This document shows, one piece after another, positions 1-11,227 of a stretch of 64,000 bases of DNA (positions within the stretch are counted from its first letter, which is position 1; each line of letters opens with the position of its first letter). The stretch spans positions 70,020,145 through 70,084,144 of the forward strand of contig NC_087062.1 of assembly GCF_963678635.1 (NCBI RefSeq), given 5' to 3'. The stretch comes from Symsagittifera roscoffensis (Eukaryota; Xenacoelomorpha; Acoela; Convolutidae). The notes beneath the pieces were generated by a model. The model saw nothing but the letters and a program-made list of their open reading frames with translations. It did no database searches and was not told where the DNA came from. Position numbers and translations under genes: made by a program.

Positions 1-1090
1 CGCATTTTTCAAAAAATTCTCAAATTTTTTCTTTTCACTTTCTATTTTAACATTTGTCGAAACTTTCTGTGCTACGTCACAGCAACCGGTGACCATTGTC
101 TAAGTTTTGTATTCCAGTGCTGGAGAGAAAATATTCTCAGGCGCTCAATTATCGGAATTCCCGGAACATTATTTTGCCTGAAAAATGAGGGTCCGTGATA
201 AAAAAAAAGACCCTCTATTTGATAATAACAAAAAATATTTCAACAATGGGGTCAATTCTGAGAGCGGTCGCGCTCTAACCGGACTCAAAGTCCGGTTATA
301 CGCAATTTGTTTGTTCTGAAAGCACTTAATGGGTGAAAAATTTTGTGGTTTAGATATAAAACTTGAACTGAATTCAACATCTTGTCACACATATCCTCAC
401 GTGAACATAGACCACCCTCGTGCACACAAACATTTATCATATAGTGGTACACACTTTGCCGAACAACCCACCTCCGATTATGTGGGACTCCTCGAAACTG
501 ATTTGGTGCTGACAAATTAGACCCCCAATAATTGACCACCTGAGACAGTAGGGATGTGCCATTCAGGGAATTTCAAAATCAATTCAATTACAATTAAACG
601 TGGTTTTTTTCTTATTCGAATTATTCAAAAATAATAATTTCTGAATTAGGATGTAAAATGCAACTACTTTTTTTCTTTAAAAAAATGATCGAGAAAAAGG
701 AACATCCTGACATTCAATGGTGACAAATTTTGTCGTGCACTGATCATAAAAGTTCCAGCATCGGTCCAAACTCCCTTTTTAAGCACACAACTGGCAGAAA
801 TAGCTAGCAGATTTTTAGCGGCTTGAGCAATTTCAATGAAACCATTTTTTTTCCGCGCCTAAAGTTTCTAATACTCTCAATGAAATTTCTTAATTCTCAT
901 GGTTTTTATGAGACATATGACAGAAACTCATAGGCAAATTAAGCGAAATGATTTTAATCGGAGGTCAAAAATTTGACATGATGTTATCCAGTCAGATCTT
1001 ACAATGAGCTTGAAAAGCAGTCAGTTTTTGATGGTTTGAAGACGTCTGTTAGTCGAAAACTTTGAGTCAAATTTTGAGTCTGGTTCTTAC
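1..1090. other. Non-coding stretch downstream of the kinase exon
   Basis: I see no supported gene here. On the minus strand this is the intron that follows the kinase exon, whose donor GT lies at 1089-1090. The next kinase exon, which should complete the C-lobe, is not recognisable, so it is probably beyond the left edge. The short open frames at 285-539 (both strands) have no family features. Confidence 0.5.
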
Positions 1091-1634
1091 CTGTGATGAC
1101 ATCATAGAGTAGTACCCCTATCATCCACCAGTCAGCTGCCGGTGTGTACCTGTGTTGCCCATACATCAACACTTCAGGGGGCAGACAAATGGGTGCCCCT
1201 GCCGATGTAGTGATTGGCTCATCCCATAAAGTTGCGTGATCAAAATCGATCAACTTGATCCTCGAAGGGTTCTGAAGAATCAACACATTGTCCGTTTTGA
1301 TGTCTCTGTGAACTATTTTCAACTTGTAGTTCAAGTAGTGAACGGCACTGAAAAGCTGTGAGAACCAGAATTTCAGATTTTGATCTTTGAAAACCAAGTC
1401 TTTCTTTTCATGGGCTATTTTGTGCAGAGAAATACCCTCGACCATTTCAAAAACATGCCAGTATTTTCGCCGTTTTCGCTCTTCGGCTATGTGGTATATT
1501 TTGTAAATATATGGGCACTTTCTGAGTCGTTCTTGGACACTTTTGCGACTGATGGTTCGTTTCCAGTTTTTCTCGAATTCGTCAAACTCGGAAGTAAGTT
1601 CTTTGATAGCATATGGCCTGTTGCCTCCTGTTCC
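1091..1634 (-). CDS. AGC-type protein kinase, catalytic-domain exon
   Basis: Internal exon of about 181 codons on the minus strand. The acceptor is the TTTTCAG whose AG lies at 1635-1636, and the donor is CAG|GTAAGAACC at 1089-1090. It starts in phase 0 and leaves in phase 1. The translation shows the ATP-binding lysine in an AIKEL context, the catalytic loop HRDIKTDN, a metal-binding DFD in place of the usual DFG, a PPE in place of APE, and ADWWMIGVLLYDVITG, a wording typical of AGC kinases such as S6K, RSK and PKC. All key catalytic residues (Lys, HRD Asp, metal-binding Asp) are present, so activity is plausible despite the changed DFG glycine. The exon continues the glycine-rich loop encoded by 10311-10733. 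The precise subfamily cannot be told from this sequence alone. Confidence 0.85.
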
Positions 1635-1861
1635 CTGAAAACGATAGGAATTTAGCTTAGCCCTGTGGATAACAAAAAACGAATCACACATCCCACAGTT
1701 TTCCCACAGACTTGTATCACACAGACTTGTTTTCGAATCACACTTCCCACAGACTTGTAATTTGACCCCACTAAAGGTTATTTTTTTGTACCTAAGTCAC
1801 AGAAATGTTGTGGTAAGTATTTTTCTCAAGGCGAATTTCATTTTTCAACTAGACTCTTAAT

Positions 1862-1996
1862 GGAAATTTCAATCCATTTAAAGATATCTATGCCCTGGGC
1901 TCAAAATTAAAAAGATAAAGAAAACTGATCGGTGGTAAAATATCGTTTTAATTTTAAGCCCAGGGCATAGATATCTTTAAATGGATTGAAATTTCC
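1862..1996. repeat. Long hairpin, about 51-bp arms
   Basis: Arms at 1862-1912 and 1946-1996 are reverse complements with about one or two mismatches, separated by about 33 bp. The segment GAAAACTGATCGG at the loop side reappears inverted just outside the right arm (CCGATCAGTTTTC), so two overlapping foldbacks exist. Probably a foldback MITE or a recent inverted duplication. Confidence 0.85.
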
Positions 1997-4579
1997 GATC
2001 AGTTTTCTTCAAGTATTTAAATCGCGCCCTTTTTCATAAAGCTGGCTCAGAAATTATTCGAAAATCAAATAATGGACATTTATATTTTTGAAACTTTTAT
2101 CAGTTTTATGTGATGAAAAACTGAAGAATGTTGTGAAAGTTTAGAATTCTGAAACACACAGCGACTAATGTTATCAGTGATAATTTTGCTTGTGTGCGCG
2201 AAGTTAATTTTGCGTCATATTTTGAGACATTATGTCAAGGGACTATAATTAGCTGCAAACAAAAAATGTTTAATTTCACCATGAGTTTGAAACGCACCAA
2301 TATAGATTACCACCGTATCGATGTAACCAGAAGCGTTCCAAGGGAAGACCTCACTTTGGATTGCCAAAGACGCCAATAAACACTAAATTTAAGAGGGGAG
2401 CACACGCCGAAAAAACGACTGTTTTTAGCTAAAGCTTTTTGGTGATTTTTTTTTAAAACCAAAGCGTTATTTGTTGCTTGATTTTTAAATAATTTGCCTG
2501 CAATTCAAAAAAGTTTGGTCGAAATAGTGTCTTTAGGTTTTTGGGGCAGCTAGGAAAATCGAACTGGTTGACTTAAAAAAGGGTCGACAAATTTTTTTTC
2601 GAAATCCCCGCCTCAATACAGTCTTAAGCACGTGACTGTTTATAAATAATAGAAACACAATTTGAAACTCTCTAGTTTTGGCGCGAACATAACCATTAAT
2701 ACTTTTCTGAGAAAATGATTAAATCGCCGAAAGAGCGAAAAAAAGCGCAAAAAGTGAAAAGCTCAAGGATTATTGTTAGCAAAATTTTGAATGAGACAAA
2801 ATTATTCGTGAAATGGCTAACAGCGGCAGCATCAAAAATTTATGCTCGATCTCTGTATGATTTTGAAAGAAAAAAATGTGCTTTTCTTACTGCACATGTG
2901 CTATGATACTTTAGGGTAAAGTCTTCTGCTCGCTTAAATAATTTAACGCTCATAGTTGGGATGATTTCTAATTTTCAAGCTATTTGGATGACTTTTTACT
3001 GACGACCGGTCTACTTGCATGCTTGCCGCTTAGCATGCGGCTGTTTGCTCAATTAGAAATGAGTTTGTTTTCTCACATTTGCCTTAAATACTCAAACTGA
3101 TGCGTGCCGCATCAAACTGAGTAATTAATTCAATTGCGCATGGTACGTACGAGGCACGCATGCAACTAGCTACGCCCCACTTTTTAACGGATTTCATTGG
3201 TCAGCAATTGCAAGCAAGCGTGTTCTGTCAGCATGATGCCGATGTAAGTTTTTTGCAAAGCTTTTCTTTGTTTTTGAAAGGTGACAGTTTTCCGTTTCTA
3301 AAAATTTCTCAGCTCCTCATCATCTCTTTACATTAGGTATTTTAATCAGCCGGTTAATAAGTATGTAACAAAGCTTTTTATATCAATCTAATTGAATTCA
3401 ACTGAAATATGCAATTCCTCTATAAATTTTTTTCTGTTCCGATTTTTGAAGAAAGAGGATTATGTATACTCAGAATGGTTTCCTTATTTAGACCAATTTT
3501 CAAAGATTTTTTTTTCTCGGGGATCGATCACTGGATATACGAGCGCCCCACCTTGTGCGCACACCAATTTATTAACCTGACACGAGACTGTCCAAACTGC
3601 TCGTTTAATATTTTGATACTTAAAGTAAAACGCGAATTATTTACGCGTGGCGAATTATCCCGGACTACAAAATTAATATTGAATTGAGGCAAGCTAATTA
3701 GTCTCTTTGACTATAATATATACGACTCGAACTTTAGCACTTAAGAGCTAATTAATTTTACTAGTTCCATACACGACTCAAACTTTAACAATCAAACAGT
3801 GGCGTGCGTAGAATTTTTTCTAGAAGGAGGCGGTTTTTCGAAAGAAAAGACCATTTGGAAAATTTCGGCAACCAAAAAAGAGGATATGGGCGCAATCAGT
3901 AAGTAAAATTATTTTGAAAAGTCTTGAATTCTGTATTCTTATGCCACGCTTCAAAACATAACACAAATTTACTGATTGATAGTTGGAAAAAATTTTAATT
4001 CTGTTATTCAGATGAAACAATTTTTTTTGGTAGAAATAATGAACAATTCCGAACCAAGTCGAGCCAGTTTTTTCGTCGTTAAATTTTTCGGTGTGCTTAA
4101 ACAACGGGTTTGGACCTCGAAGTTTCAGCCCAATTCCACCTAAGAATCAGACCCATAAAATTATAGAATTTCGAATTTTGAGGGTTAATAGAAATTATTA
4201 TGTTCAAGCAAACAAAGTTACGCAACGTACGAAATTATTACCAGATACAAAATAACACAAGGATGGCCGGTTGCTGTGCAAAAAGCACAGAATGTTCTGA
4301 CACATCTTCAAAATTTTGTTCAATTAGTGTTTTTTCTTATACGTCGTGTCATGATAGGTCTATACAATACCGTATAAATTTTGTGAATTAGGCATAATTG
4401 ACTTCAATTGTCTTCAAAAAACAAAAAAAAACATTTAAATTTTTTTTTCATTTTTTTGCTTTATAATTTTTTAGCCTGAATTGGCCATTGCGTTCATAAC
4501 GAACGTTATTCGATCGCTTTACTCGCTCAAAAAAAGACGAAAAATTTAAATTTTCAAGCCGGTTTTTCTCTACTGGAAG

Positions 4580-4690
4580 GGCTGTAATATGATATAGCAC
4601 TCAACCCAGTCCAATGATAATTTGTGGTGCATGATTTTGCATGAAAACCAAAAAAAAACTAAAAGACACCCGAATATAAGTTTCCTTCCC
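4580..4690. repeat. Diverged copy of the repeat seen at 57.4 and 60.0 kb
   Basis: The segment containing CACTCAACCCAGTCCAATGA, followed by AAAACTAAAAGACACCCGAATA, matches 57470-57580 and 60050-60160 with scattered differences. It is a third, more distant copy of the dispersed family inside the 54-60 kb duplication. Confidence 0.6.
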
Positions 4691-5520
4691 ATTTTTAAGG
4701 GTCGGGTCAAAAATTCAACAAAATATCACCTAAATAACATATCTAATTATTAACTGAAATCTAATTCAAATGTCGATTTAACTGATTTCGTAGCCCAACA
4801 AAATGCAACATTTTTAATCATTCAAATTTTGCTCGTTTTTTTGAAATGCAGAATTATTTCAGCAATAATTTTCAGGCTTAATACATGCCTGAGGAGGATA
4901 TTTTATACAGTAGGTTACTTATGCGGCACGGGGGGGCGGGGGTTTGCACGGCTTTTTTCATTTTCTCACCCCACATTTTATTTTCAATTTTTGAAAACTA
5001 CAAATTTGGAGCAGTTTTTAAAAATTTATATCAAAATGAGGGGTGGGAAGCACCAGTGGAATTAAGGGGGGGGGGGGCGGATGTCCCCACCCTCAGGTAT
5101 TTGACCTCATGCTGACCCAAAGGGTACCCCTTTGTACTAATTTCAGATATCCAATTTTGGCTGACGGACCCTTAAGTTTTTCTAAAAGCACCATCGCTTT
5201 TTGGAAGCGCGAGCAAAAAAAAATAGACAATTCGTGGTCACTTTTTTTTTACAAAAAGAGCCTGAAAACGCTTGTTTGGTCTATTTTTTTCAAAATTTTG
5301 CCTGCGGTGCCCAAAATTTGGTCAAAACATATTTTTTTAGTGCTTTGGGAGAGCTGTGGGGATCTACTTAACAATTGCCTCATTCTAGAAAAAGGGGAGC
5401 AATTGTTAAGTAGGTTAAGTAAGTGTAATGTTCGACCTATCAAAATGAGCAAAATTCGAATTTAACATAGAAGGCTCTCGTGCTAAATTACTGCTTTTAT
5501 TGAGAGGGGTGGCAATTGTT

Positions 5521-5720
5521 GGCTCTTTTTCCTCCCCCCCTCACCTCACACGAGCATCAACTGTTTGGTCTGACGAATGTTTTTACAAGGATGATAATAA
5601 AGACCAAATATGTTTGTCATGGCCTAATTTTTTTGCATGTCAATTTTCATGACAATTGGACAATGTGAACAATAATTTTAATTATAAAAAAATTTTAGGT
5701 GGGGGAAAGGAAAAAGAGTC
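5521..5720. mobile_element. MITE, family A
   Basis: About 200 bp with imperfect inverted ends: GGCTCTTTTTCCTCCCCCC on the left and GGGGGAAAGGAAAAAGAGTC on the right. The body (CACACGAGCATCAA, a GACCAAATATG motif, and ATGTCAATTTTCATGACAAT) recurs in copies at 31701, 51305, 51594, 52390, 54485 and 57680. No open frame, so non-autonomous. Confidence 0.75.
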
Positions 5721-6049
5721 TAACTGTTTACTAGATACCATATACGTGGCGATTGTTAATTAGATCGAGCTCGGAAGATCAATATAGTAAAAAAAAAACG
5801 TTCGACGAATTTTTCAAAAAAATCCGCCCCCACCTGGTGAAAATCCTAGATGCGCCCCTGTTGGTGAAAAAAAGAGCAGGTTGTGCGGTTGATCCAGTGG
5901 TAGTTTTAGGGTCTTTTCTGTTATGCGTAGTAAGATCAAACTTAGGCGGCGCCTTTTCCGCCCATTTCAATTGTTTTTCGCCTTTTTTAATGCAGTTTTG
6001 ACGCTCTGTTAATGAGAAATAGATGTATGCCGCCAAACGCGGGAAACGT

Positions 6050-6965
6050 CCCGGGTTGACCAAAAATGCTTATCATACAATTCTCACAAATGAGAATTTT
6101 CTTTTCTTACAATTCTATACGTACAGAAAATTGTATGAAATCTCTATAAAGAACATTTTTCCATAAATGGAAATTGTATAATAGGTTTTTTCTCCATTAG
6201 ACAAAAAAGTTGTATATTTTCTGACAAATTTTCGGTTGTGTTTGCAACCGAACACAAGTGACAAAGACGTTGGTTACTCAAAGCACCAAAGGTTGGACGG
6301 TTTTGCATTTACCAAGCATAGAAACCTACCTTAATTGTCTTCGAGCTGTCTTTCACAAATGATACCACAAAAGTAACAAACTTTTAATTTTTGGCAAAAT
6401 TTTTCAATGATGATCATTTTAAATTTGTGAATTTTCAAATTATCAGACATTAATCAAGGCATACATAAACACGCCATACAAAAAAAATAGGAATTTTCAG
6501 CGTTTTTGAAAAAAAAAATTGAAGTGAAAAGAAAAAAAGCCAATATTATCGTATCCAGGTCTACGTTATGCACACAAAAAATTAAATTTTGTATGCAAAA
6601 TAATTTTTTCGGAAAATGTTTGTTTGCGTACAAAATTCGATTTGCGCTGGAAAAAAAACAAAAAAATTTTGGGACAAGTTTTCAAAGTTACGTCAAAAAA
6701 TTTTTGTGTCGTATATGGAAATTGCATGGTAAGCACTTTTTTTCAAAAAAAAATTAAAATCAGTTTTTTGTCACCAGTCTTTTCAACTGTTCTCAAAAAG
6801 CCGCAGAAATGGTTTAATTTTTTTCAATTATTTTTCGAAAATGTATGAAAATTTTATGACAAGCATTTTCTCCATGCACTTAATGTACGGAATTGTATGA
6901 TAATGATTTTTGTAGTATGGAATTGTATGATAAGCATTTTCGGTGCAGGTGGAGGTCAACCCGGG
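6050..6965. mobile_element. Non-autonomous inverted-repeat element, family D
   Basis: Left end CCCGGGTTGACC followed by AAAAATGCTTATCATACAAT. Right end ATTGTATGATAAGCATTTT followed by a short insert and GGTCAACCCGGGG. The GTATGATAAGCATTTT motif recurs near the right end as sub-terminal repeats. A related left end lies at 53978. The frames inside (6506-6848) are low-complexity Lys/Phe-rich and not convincing. Confidence 0.65.
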
Positions 6966-7228
6966 GTTGTTTTGGAAAAAAAACATAAGTGCGTAGTCAT
7001 TTTAACTTGTTTGAGTGTTCAATATGTCTGACCATGCTTCATCTGAGGATGAAAGAACATGAATGAACACGATAGAAACAACATTTTAGATGAAACTGTA
7101 CTAAAACACTTCTTTGACTTTTTCTGATAAAAAAAGGTTCTCAAGTAATCCGCCTTTTTTCTGCCTAAAAAAGCCCTTTTCTGCTTAAAATGGCCGCTTA
7201 TTTAGCATGGTTCCGACTAAATTTGATG

Positions 7229-7524
7229 GGGGCAGTACAACAGTGTCGAAGTACAACAGTGCCGAAAGAAAAGATTAGTTCAGATGCCGAAAATGAAAAC
7301 TTTGTTCAACAGTGCCGAAAAATTGAACATTTTAAGTGCGGCAATCAAAAATTGAACGGCGATCGATTACAATCTTAAGTGACTTTTTAATATTTTGAGC
7401 GGCAAAATTGGACTTGATTTTTTTTGTTATTTAGCGTCTTTATTTTCCCGCTTATAGGAAATTCGGTTAATTTATTCTGAACCTTTTTCGGCACTGTTGT
7501 TCTTCGACACTGTTGAACGCCCCC
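7229..7524. mobile_element. MITE with hAT-like target duplication
   Basis: Element of 296 bp flanked by ATTTGATG on both sides (7221-7228 and 7525-7532). The inverted ends of about 40 bp contain the unit CAACAGTGYCGAAG in two copies per end and are about 85-90% identical. The 8-bp duplication (7 bp if one terminal G is assigned to the element) fits hAT-type transposition. No coding capacity. Confidence 0.75.
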
Positions 7525-7804
7525 ATTTGATGTTCCTAGTTATACGGCCCAAAAAGTATTCTTTCAGCAATCTTGTAAGCTTGATCATGATCAGGGATGT
7601 AAAAAAATATATTGTATTTAAATATATTGACAATAAATACATTTAAATAAATTATTTTCCAGTTCAAAAAATAAAATATATTTATTTTTCGTAACAATTT
7701 TTGTTTGAATTGCAAAGCAGGTTTCCAACATAACTCGGCCAATAATTGAAGCTTAGATTGGCTTGGCTAATTGACAAGAATGGATTAATCGTGCGTCGCT
7801 TGCA

Positions 7805-7980
7805 TTCTGATTGGCCACGATCGTTTGAATAGACTGTAATAGACTATTATTACACGCGAATGAACTTGATGAACTCATTTCTGATTGGCAACGATCGTTT
7901 TGAATAGACTGTAATAGACTATTATTACACGCGAATGAACTTGATGAACTCATTTCTGATAGGCCACGATTGTTTTGGCC
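7805..7980. repeat. 74-bp tandem repeat inside the hAT element
   Basis: Copies at 7805-7878 and 7879-7953 are nearly identical (one substitution and one inserted T), followed by a partial diverged third copy. The unit contains TAGACTGTAATAGACTATTA. It lies between the left end and the transposase frame, where hAT elements often keep sub-terminal binding repeats. Confidence 0.85.
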
Positions 7981-8246
7981 AAACTAGAGTCTACTACACG
8001 CATATAAAGTTGTTTTACACTTGTGAAAACCTCGTCCCAACATTTTGAAGTTATAGTCATACATAATTTCTGTTCTATCGATTAAAAAAAGCTGAAATTT
8101 GGTGAAGTTACGTTTTGAAAAGCACTGATCACGAATTTCATACTCAATATAGCACTTATATTTTATCAATGAAACAGAATTGACTGAGATTATAACTTCA
8201 AGAACATCTCGTTTCGGCTTTTTTGCACTTCGTTTTCTCGATAATT

Positions 8247-9574
8247 ATGGCCCCTCACAAGAAACGCGACGTGGCTTTGCATTATTTCAAACCTCTTACT
8301 GGATCTGATTCGTTATGGGAATGCAAGAAATGTGGGTTCAAACGGAAGCAGACCAAGAACAACGGCTATGAAAATCTCTTCAGCCACGTTCTGCAAAACT
8401 ATTTCTCGACCTTCGTTTATGAGGTATCTCCAGTTGTTGACGAAGAAGGTTGAACGAAAAGTGGAGGAGTCTTTACCTCAAACGTTTGGGTTAGTCATTG
8501 ACGGATGGAGTGAAGGAGGAACCGGTACCCATTATATGGCCGTGTTTGCCGCCTTTCAAAACAAGGACCTCAAACCGCAAGCCTTGCTAATGGCATTTTC
8601 ACCTCTTTTGGACGAAACTGACTTTTCAGCGTCCAGTCAAGTGGAGTTTATTGAGTTCACTCTCGGTGTGTTCAAGCGAACATTGAGCGATGTTTTGTTC
8701 ATCACGGGAGACAACTGTACTACCAACTTGAAAGTTGCGAAACTGATCAATGTGCCAATTATCGGGTGTGCCAGTCACAGATTCAACCTGTCAGTTCTTG
8801 AATACTTGGAACCTTACTCTGATATTCTAGAAAAAATCAACAACTTAATGAAAAAAGCTAGCACTCTCAAGCGGAGAGGGTACTTGCGTCAATTGACTAA
8901 TCTCTGCCCAGTAACCCGAAATGCCACTCGTTGGTCATCTACGTACTCGATGTTTTCGCGGTTTTTTGAACTGACAGACTTCTTCAACCCGCTTGATAGA
9001 GAATTTACTCCATATTTATTGTCTCCAAACGAACTTTTTTTGCTGGAAGAATTGCGCAACCCCCTAACCAAGTTTCAGTCAATCACTAAAAAACTTCAAG
9101 AAGATCATATTGATGTTTTGACGGTCAGGGCGCTCTTTGACAACGTAATCGATGAGTTTTCAGGACTTGAACACTTTCTAGGAAGGGACATTGGGACACT
9201 GACTCATTATCCAGATTTCGAAATTGGAGTATTGAATACTATCGAGGGCGCTTCTTTATCACCAGAGCAAAAAAAAGCGTTGGAGAAAGTGATGAATAGC
9301 ATTTTGGTGGATGGAATTGCGAGTGAAAATGAAGAAAACTGCAGCGACTATGCTGAAAGTATAATAAAAGCCAAAAAAGCAAAAAAAAAATGTGAACCTG
9401 GATTGGATTCCAGCTACTTCAAACCTGCCGGAGCGGTTGTTCAGCAGAGCTGGTCTGGTCCTCGGAGATTATCGAAAAAGAATTCTCCCTGTCAACTTTG
9501 AAGGACAAATATTTTTGTTCATTAATAAAACATTTTGGAACGCTTTCACTGTTAATGAAATCATCAATTCATGA
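8247..9574 (+). pseudogene. hAT transposase, BED finger plus catalytic and dimerisation regions, frameshifted
   Basis: Three frames together make one hAT transposase. The first (from MAPHKK at 8247, frame ending at 8453) carries a BED-like finger with CKKC and a following histidine. The second (about 8400-9390) has the catalytic core: DGW after LVI, a second Asp in TGDNCTTN, a CASH motif and TRWSST. The third (9392-9574) has the C-terminal dimerisation signature ERLFSRAG followed by a proline/glutamate/FL/W pattern. The first break near 8400 appears to have lost sequence between the finger and the catalytic core. The second coincides with a run of ten A near 9381-9390. I consider it non-functional unless the homopolymer is a sequencing error and the first break an intron. 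Confidence 0.85.
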
Positions 9575-9821
9575 TTGTTCAGAATTTTTTCTGCCCGTCA
9601 GGAAACATTTAAATATATTTTTATATTTATTTTTCTCCTCAAAAATATAAATATATTTATTTTTTTGAAAAAATTTATTTAAATATATTTTTTTACATCC
9701 CTGATCATGATGCTCAAATTTGATTGGTTGAAATCAATATCAGCGAAAAAAAATCTAAGCGTGTTCAATGAAAACAGAAGATCAATTAACAGCTCGATAT
9801 TTTGGGCCGTATAACAAAAAA

Positions 9822-10004
9822 GGGGCGTTCAACAGTGCCAAAGTACAACAGTGCCGAAACTGTAAGTGTTCAACAGTGCCGAAAATTGATGATTTTCGGC
9901 TCGGCACTCTTGAACTTCGGCACCTCTAAAGACAGCACAACAGGCCGAAGTACAGCAGTGCCAAAAAAAAATTTATTGTTCAACTGTGCCGAAAATCATC
10001 ACAT
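9822..10004. mobile_element. Partial MITE related to 7229-7524
   Basis: Starts GGGGCGTTCAACAGTGCC, matching the inverted right end of the 7229-7524 MITE, and repeats the unit CAACAGTGCCGAA several times. No matching right terminus is present, so it is truncated or rearranged. It directly abuts the split MITE ending at 9815. Confidence 0.6.
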
Positions 10005-10046
10005 CGTTTTCCTGTATACTGACTCATCGGTTTCCTGTACGCACCC

Positions 10047-10216
10047 CTGCGTATTCATATTCGTCATTGAGCAGACAAGTACTATATTAACCAATCAGAA
10101 TCGATACAATGAAGCAATTAACTAGTAATTATTTATTTTGTAAGTTTGCTTTCTTATCTCGATTCTGATTGGGTAATATAGTATTTGTCTGCTTACTGAC
10201 GAGTATAAATACGCAG
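10047..10216. repeat. Foldback repeat, about 60-bp arms
   Basis: The left arm from CTGCGTATTCATATTCGTCA through CCAATCAGAATCGA is mirrored by TCGATTCTGATTGGGTAATA through ATACGCAG on the right, with a few mismatches. The loop is about 45 bp. Likely a small foldback MITE; no clear target duplication was found. Confidence 0.75.
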
Positions 10217-10310
10217 TTGTCTAAATACAGACCGCACTCCAACAGAAAAGACCCTTTTTCTGAAATTAAAAAACAGCACTTTAAAGAGTTCTTCTCACAA
10301 AAAAAATTAC

Positions 10311-10733
10311 CTTGAAAACTTTTCCGAATGATCCCTTGCCTAGAACAGCCTTTGTATTCACTACATACTCGGCTTTCTGCGAGTTATCCGAGACGAACAG
10401 TCGAACCAAATTCGGCTCCAGCTTCTTGATCGAAATGGCCTCAGCTGTAAACTGAATGTTCCGACTCTGTTCGAAATGGTGCGGTGGCATCGATTGCGAT
10501 GTGAAGTTCATGTGCCCCCCAACGGGCGAATAAATCACCTGTGTTAAATTTTCTTCGGACTGTCTTATTGGCAGAATGAGTGGAACGTCGAGTTTTTTGT
10601 TTGCATTTTTATTCGCGTTATTAATGCTGTTTTCGGAAATATTGTCGAGCGAAATGCACAAGTCGGCTTGTGGAACGTTAAGCTGATTGATACAAGTCCC
10701 ATACTTGGCTTTGTTGGTGCTTGTAGCTTCTCG
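10311..10733 (-). CDS. AGC-type protein kinase, exon ending in the glycine-rich loop (5' end lost in gap)
   Basis: Open frame on the minus strand running from the assembly gap to a phase-0 donor (AAG|GTAATT). It encodes at least 141 residues. The first part, about 110 residues, is Ser/Asn-rich and shows no domain I recognise. It ends in VLGKGSFGKVFK, the glycine-rich nucleotide-binding loop of a protein kinase. The next exon, at 1091-1634, begins a few residues before the AIK lysine, which is the right distance for a continuous kinase N-lobe. The upstream boundary is unknown because of the N run. Spliced to the catalytic exon it gives a kinase with an N-terminal extension. Confidence 0.8.
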
Positions 10734-10933
10734 NNNNNNNNNNNNNNNNNNNNNNNNNNNNNNNNNNNNNNNNNNNNNNNNNNNNNNNNNNNNNNNNNNN
10801 NNNNNNNNNNNNNNNNNNNNNNNNNNNNNNNNNNNNNNNNNNNNNNNNNNNNNNNNNNNNNNNNNNNNNNNNNNNNNNNNNNNNNNNNNNNNNNNNNNNN
10901 NNNNNNNNNNNNNNNNNNNNNNNNNNNNNNNNN
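10734..10933. other. Assembly gap of exactly 200 N
   Basis: A run of 200 N, whose round length suggests a placeholder. Linkage and distance across it should not be trusted. It removes the upstream part of the kinase exon. Confidence 0.99.
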
Positions 10934-11017
10934 TTTTAAGGGAAATCAACAACGTGCGAGCTGTCTAACTTTTCACTGAAAACCGCTGTTGCCTCCCTGG
11001 TTAATAACTACATTCAA

Positions 11018-11227
11018 ATGTTTTTTGGTTGTTCTTCTGGTCTAGATAAGAATCCAAGCGCGAATCATGGTTGGTCTAGGACCTGCAATCTTTTGATCGA
11101 GAAGCGAAGACTTAGCCACTTTAACAACGTTCCTTTTAATTCCACATCAAACAACGATAATGATTTTAAAACCTACGTGATATCTCCTGAGCGACGAAGA
11201 TCTGTCCCACTGTACGGCACAGAATGA
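11018..11227 (+). CDS. Possible small exon or ORF, unknown
   Basis: A frame of 69 codons from ATG at 11018 ending in TGA, with balanced composition unlike the AT-rich surroundings and an Arg/Ser-rich end (SPERRRSVPLYG). A pyrimidine-rich tract and TCTAG just before 11047 could be a 3' splice site, making this a terminal exon of a plus-strand gene. The opposite strand also has an open stretch ending in a possible donor at GCAG|GTCCTAG, so the coding strand is unclear. No family recognised. Confidence 0.25.
   Translation: MFFGCSSGLDKNPSANHGWSRTCNLLIEKRRLSHFNNVPFNSTSNNDNDFKTYVISPERRRSVPLYGTE

Larger units (their letters stand above)
7592..9703. mobile_element. hAT transposon with intact termini and 8-bp TSD
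   Basis: Element of 2112 bp starting CAGGGATGTAAAAAAATATA and ending with its exact inverse; 22 bp are identical. It is flanked on both sides by ATCATGAT (7584-7591 and 9704-9711), the 8-bp duplication expected of hAT elements, whose ends are typically CAGGG. AT-rich sub-terminal repeats lie inside both ends. It carries a transposase remnant (8247-9574) and a tandem repeat (7805-7980). It sits inside a smaller MITE in the kinase intron. Intact ends with a broken transposase suggest it could move only if supplied in trans. Confidence 0.92.
7539..9815. mobile_element. Small MITE split by the hAT element
   Basis: The 16-bp ends GTTATACGGCCCAAAA (7539-7554) and TTTTGGGCCGTATAAC (9800-9815) are exact reverse complements. 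Without the hAT element and one target duplication, the remaining sequence would be a MITE of about 157 bp. I infer that it was the landing site for the hAT insertion. Its own target duplication is not clear. Confidence 0.5.
1635..10310 (-). other. Large kinase intron filled with transposons
   Basis: Phase-0 intron of about 8.7 kb between the glycine-loop exon (donor AAG|GTAATT at 10309-10310) and the catalytic exon. It contains the hairpin at 1862-1996, a MITE at 5521-5720, an inverted-repeat element at 6050-6965, a nested MITE/hAT cluster at 7229-10004 and a hairpin repeat at 10047-10216. The stretches 2000-5500 and 7000-7220 hold AT-rich sequence and dispersed-repeat fragments but no gene I can support. 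The small open frames there (for example 2715-2906 and 3409-3687) show no protein-like features. Confidence 0.75.

Noticed and set aside
285-539. Overlapping open frames on both strands at the left end
   Set aside because: No protein-like motif; likely chance frames in the intron downstream of the kinase exon.
2715-2906. Lys-rich 63-codon frame
   Set aside because: Low-complexity composition, no splice or homology support.
3070-3170. GATGCG-TGC-CGCATC and nearby GCATGC repeats as a possible regulatory palindrome
   Set aside because: Short and imperfect beyond the 6-bp arms; no other copy seen.
6506-6848. Two overlapping Lys/Phe-rich frames
   Set aside because: They are translations of A/T-rich inverted repeats inside a MITE.
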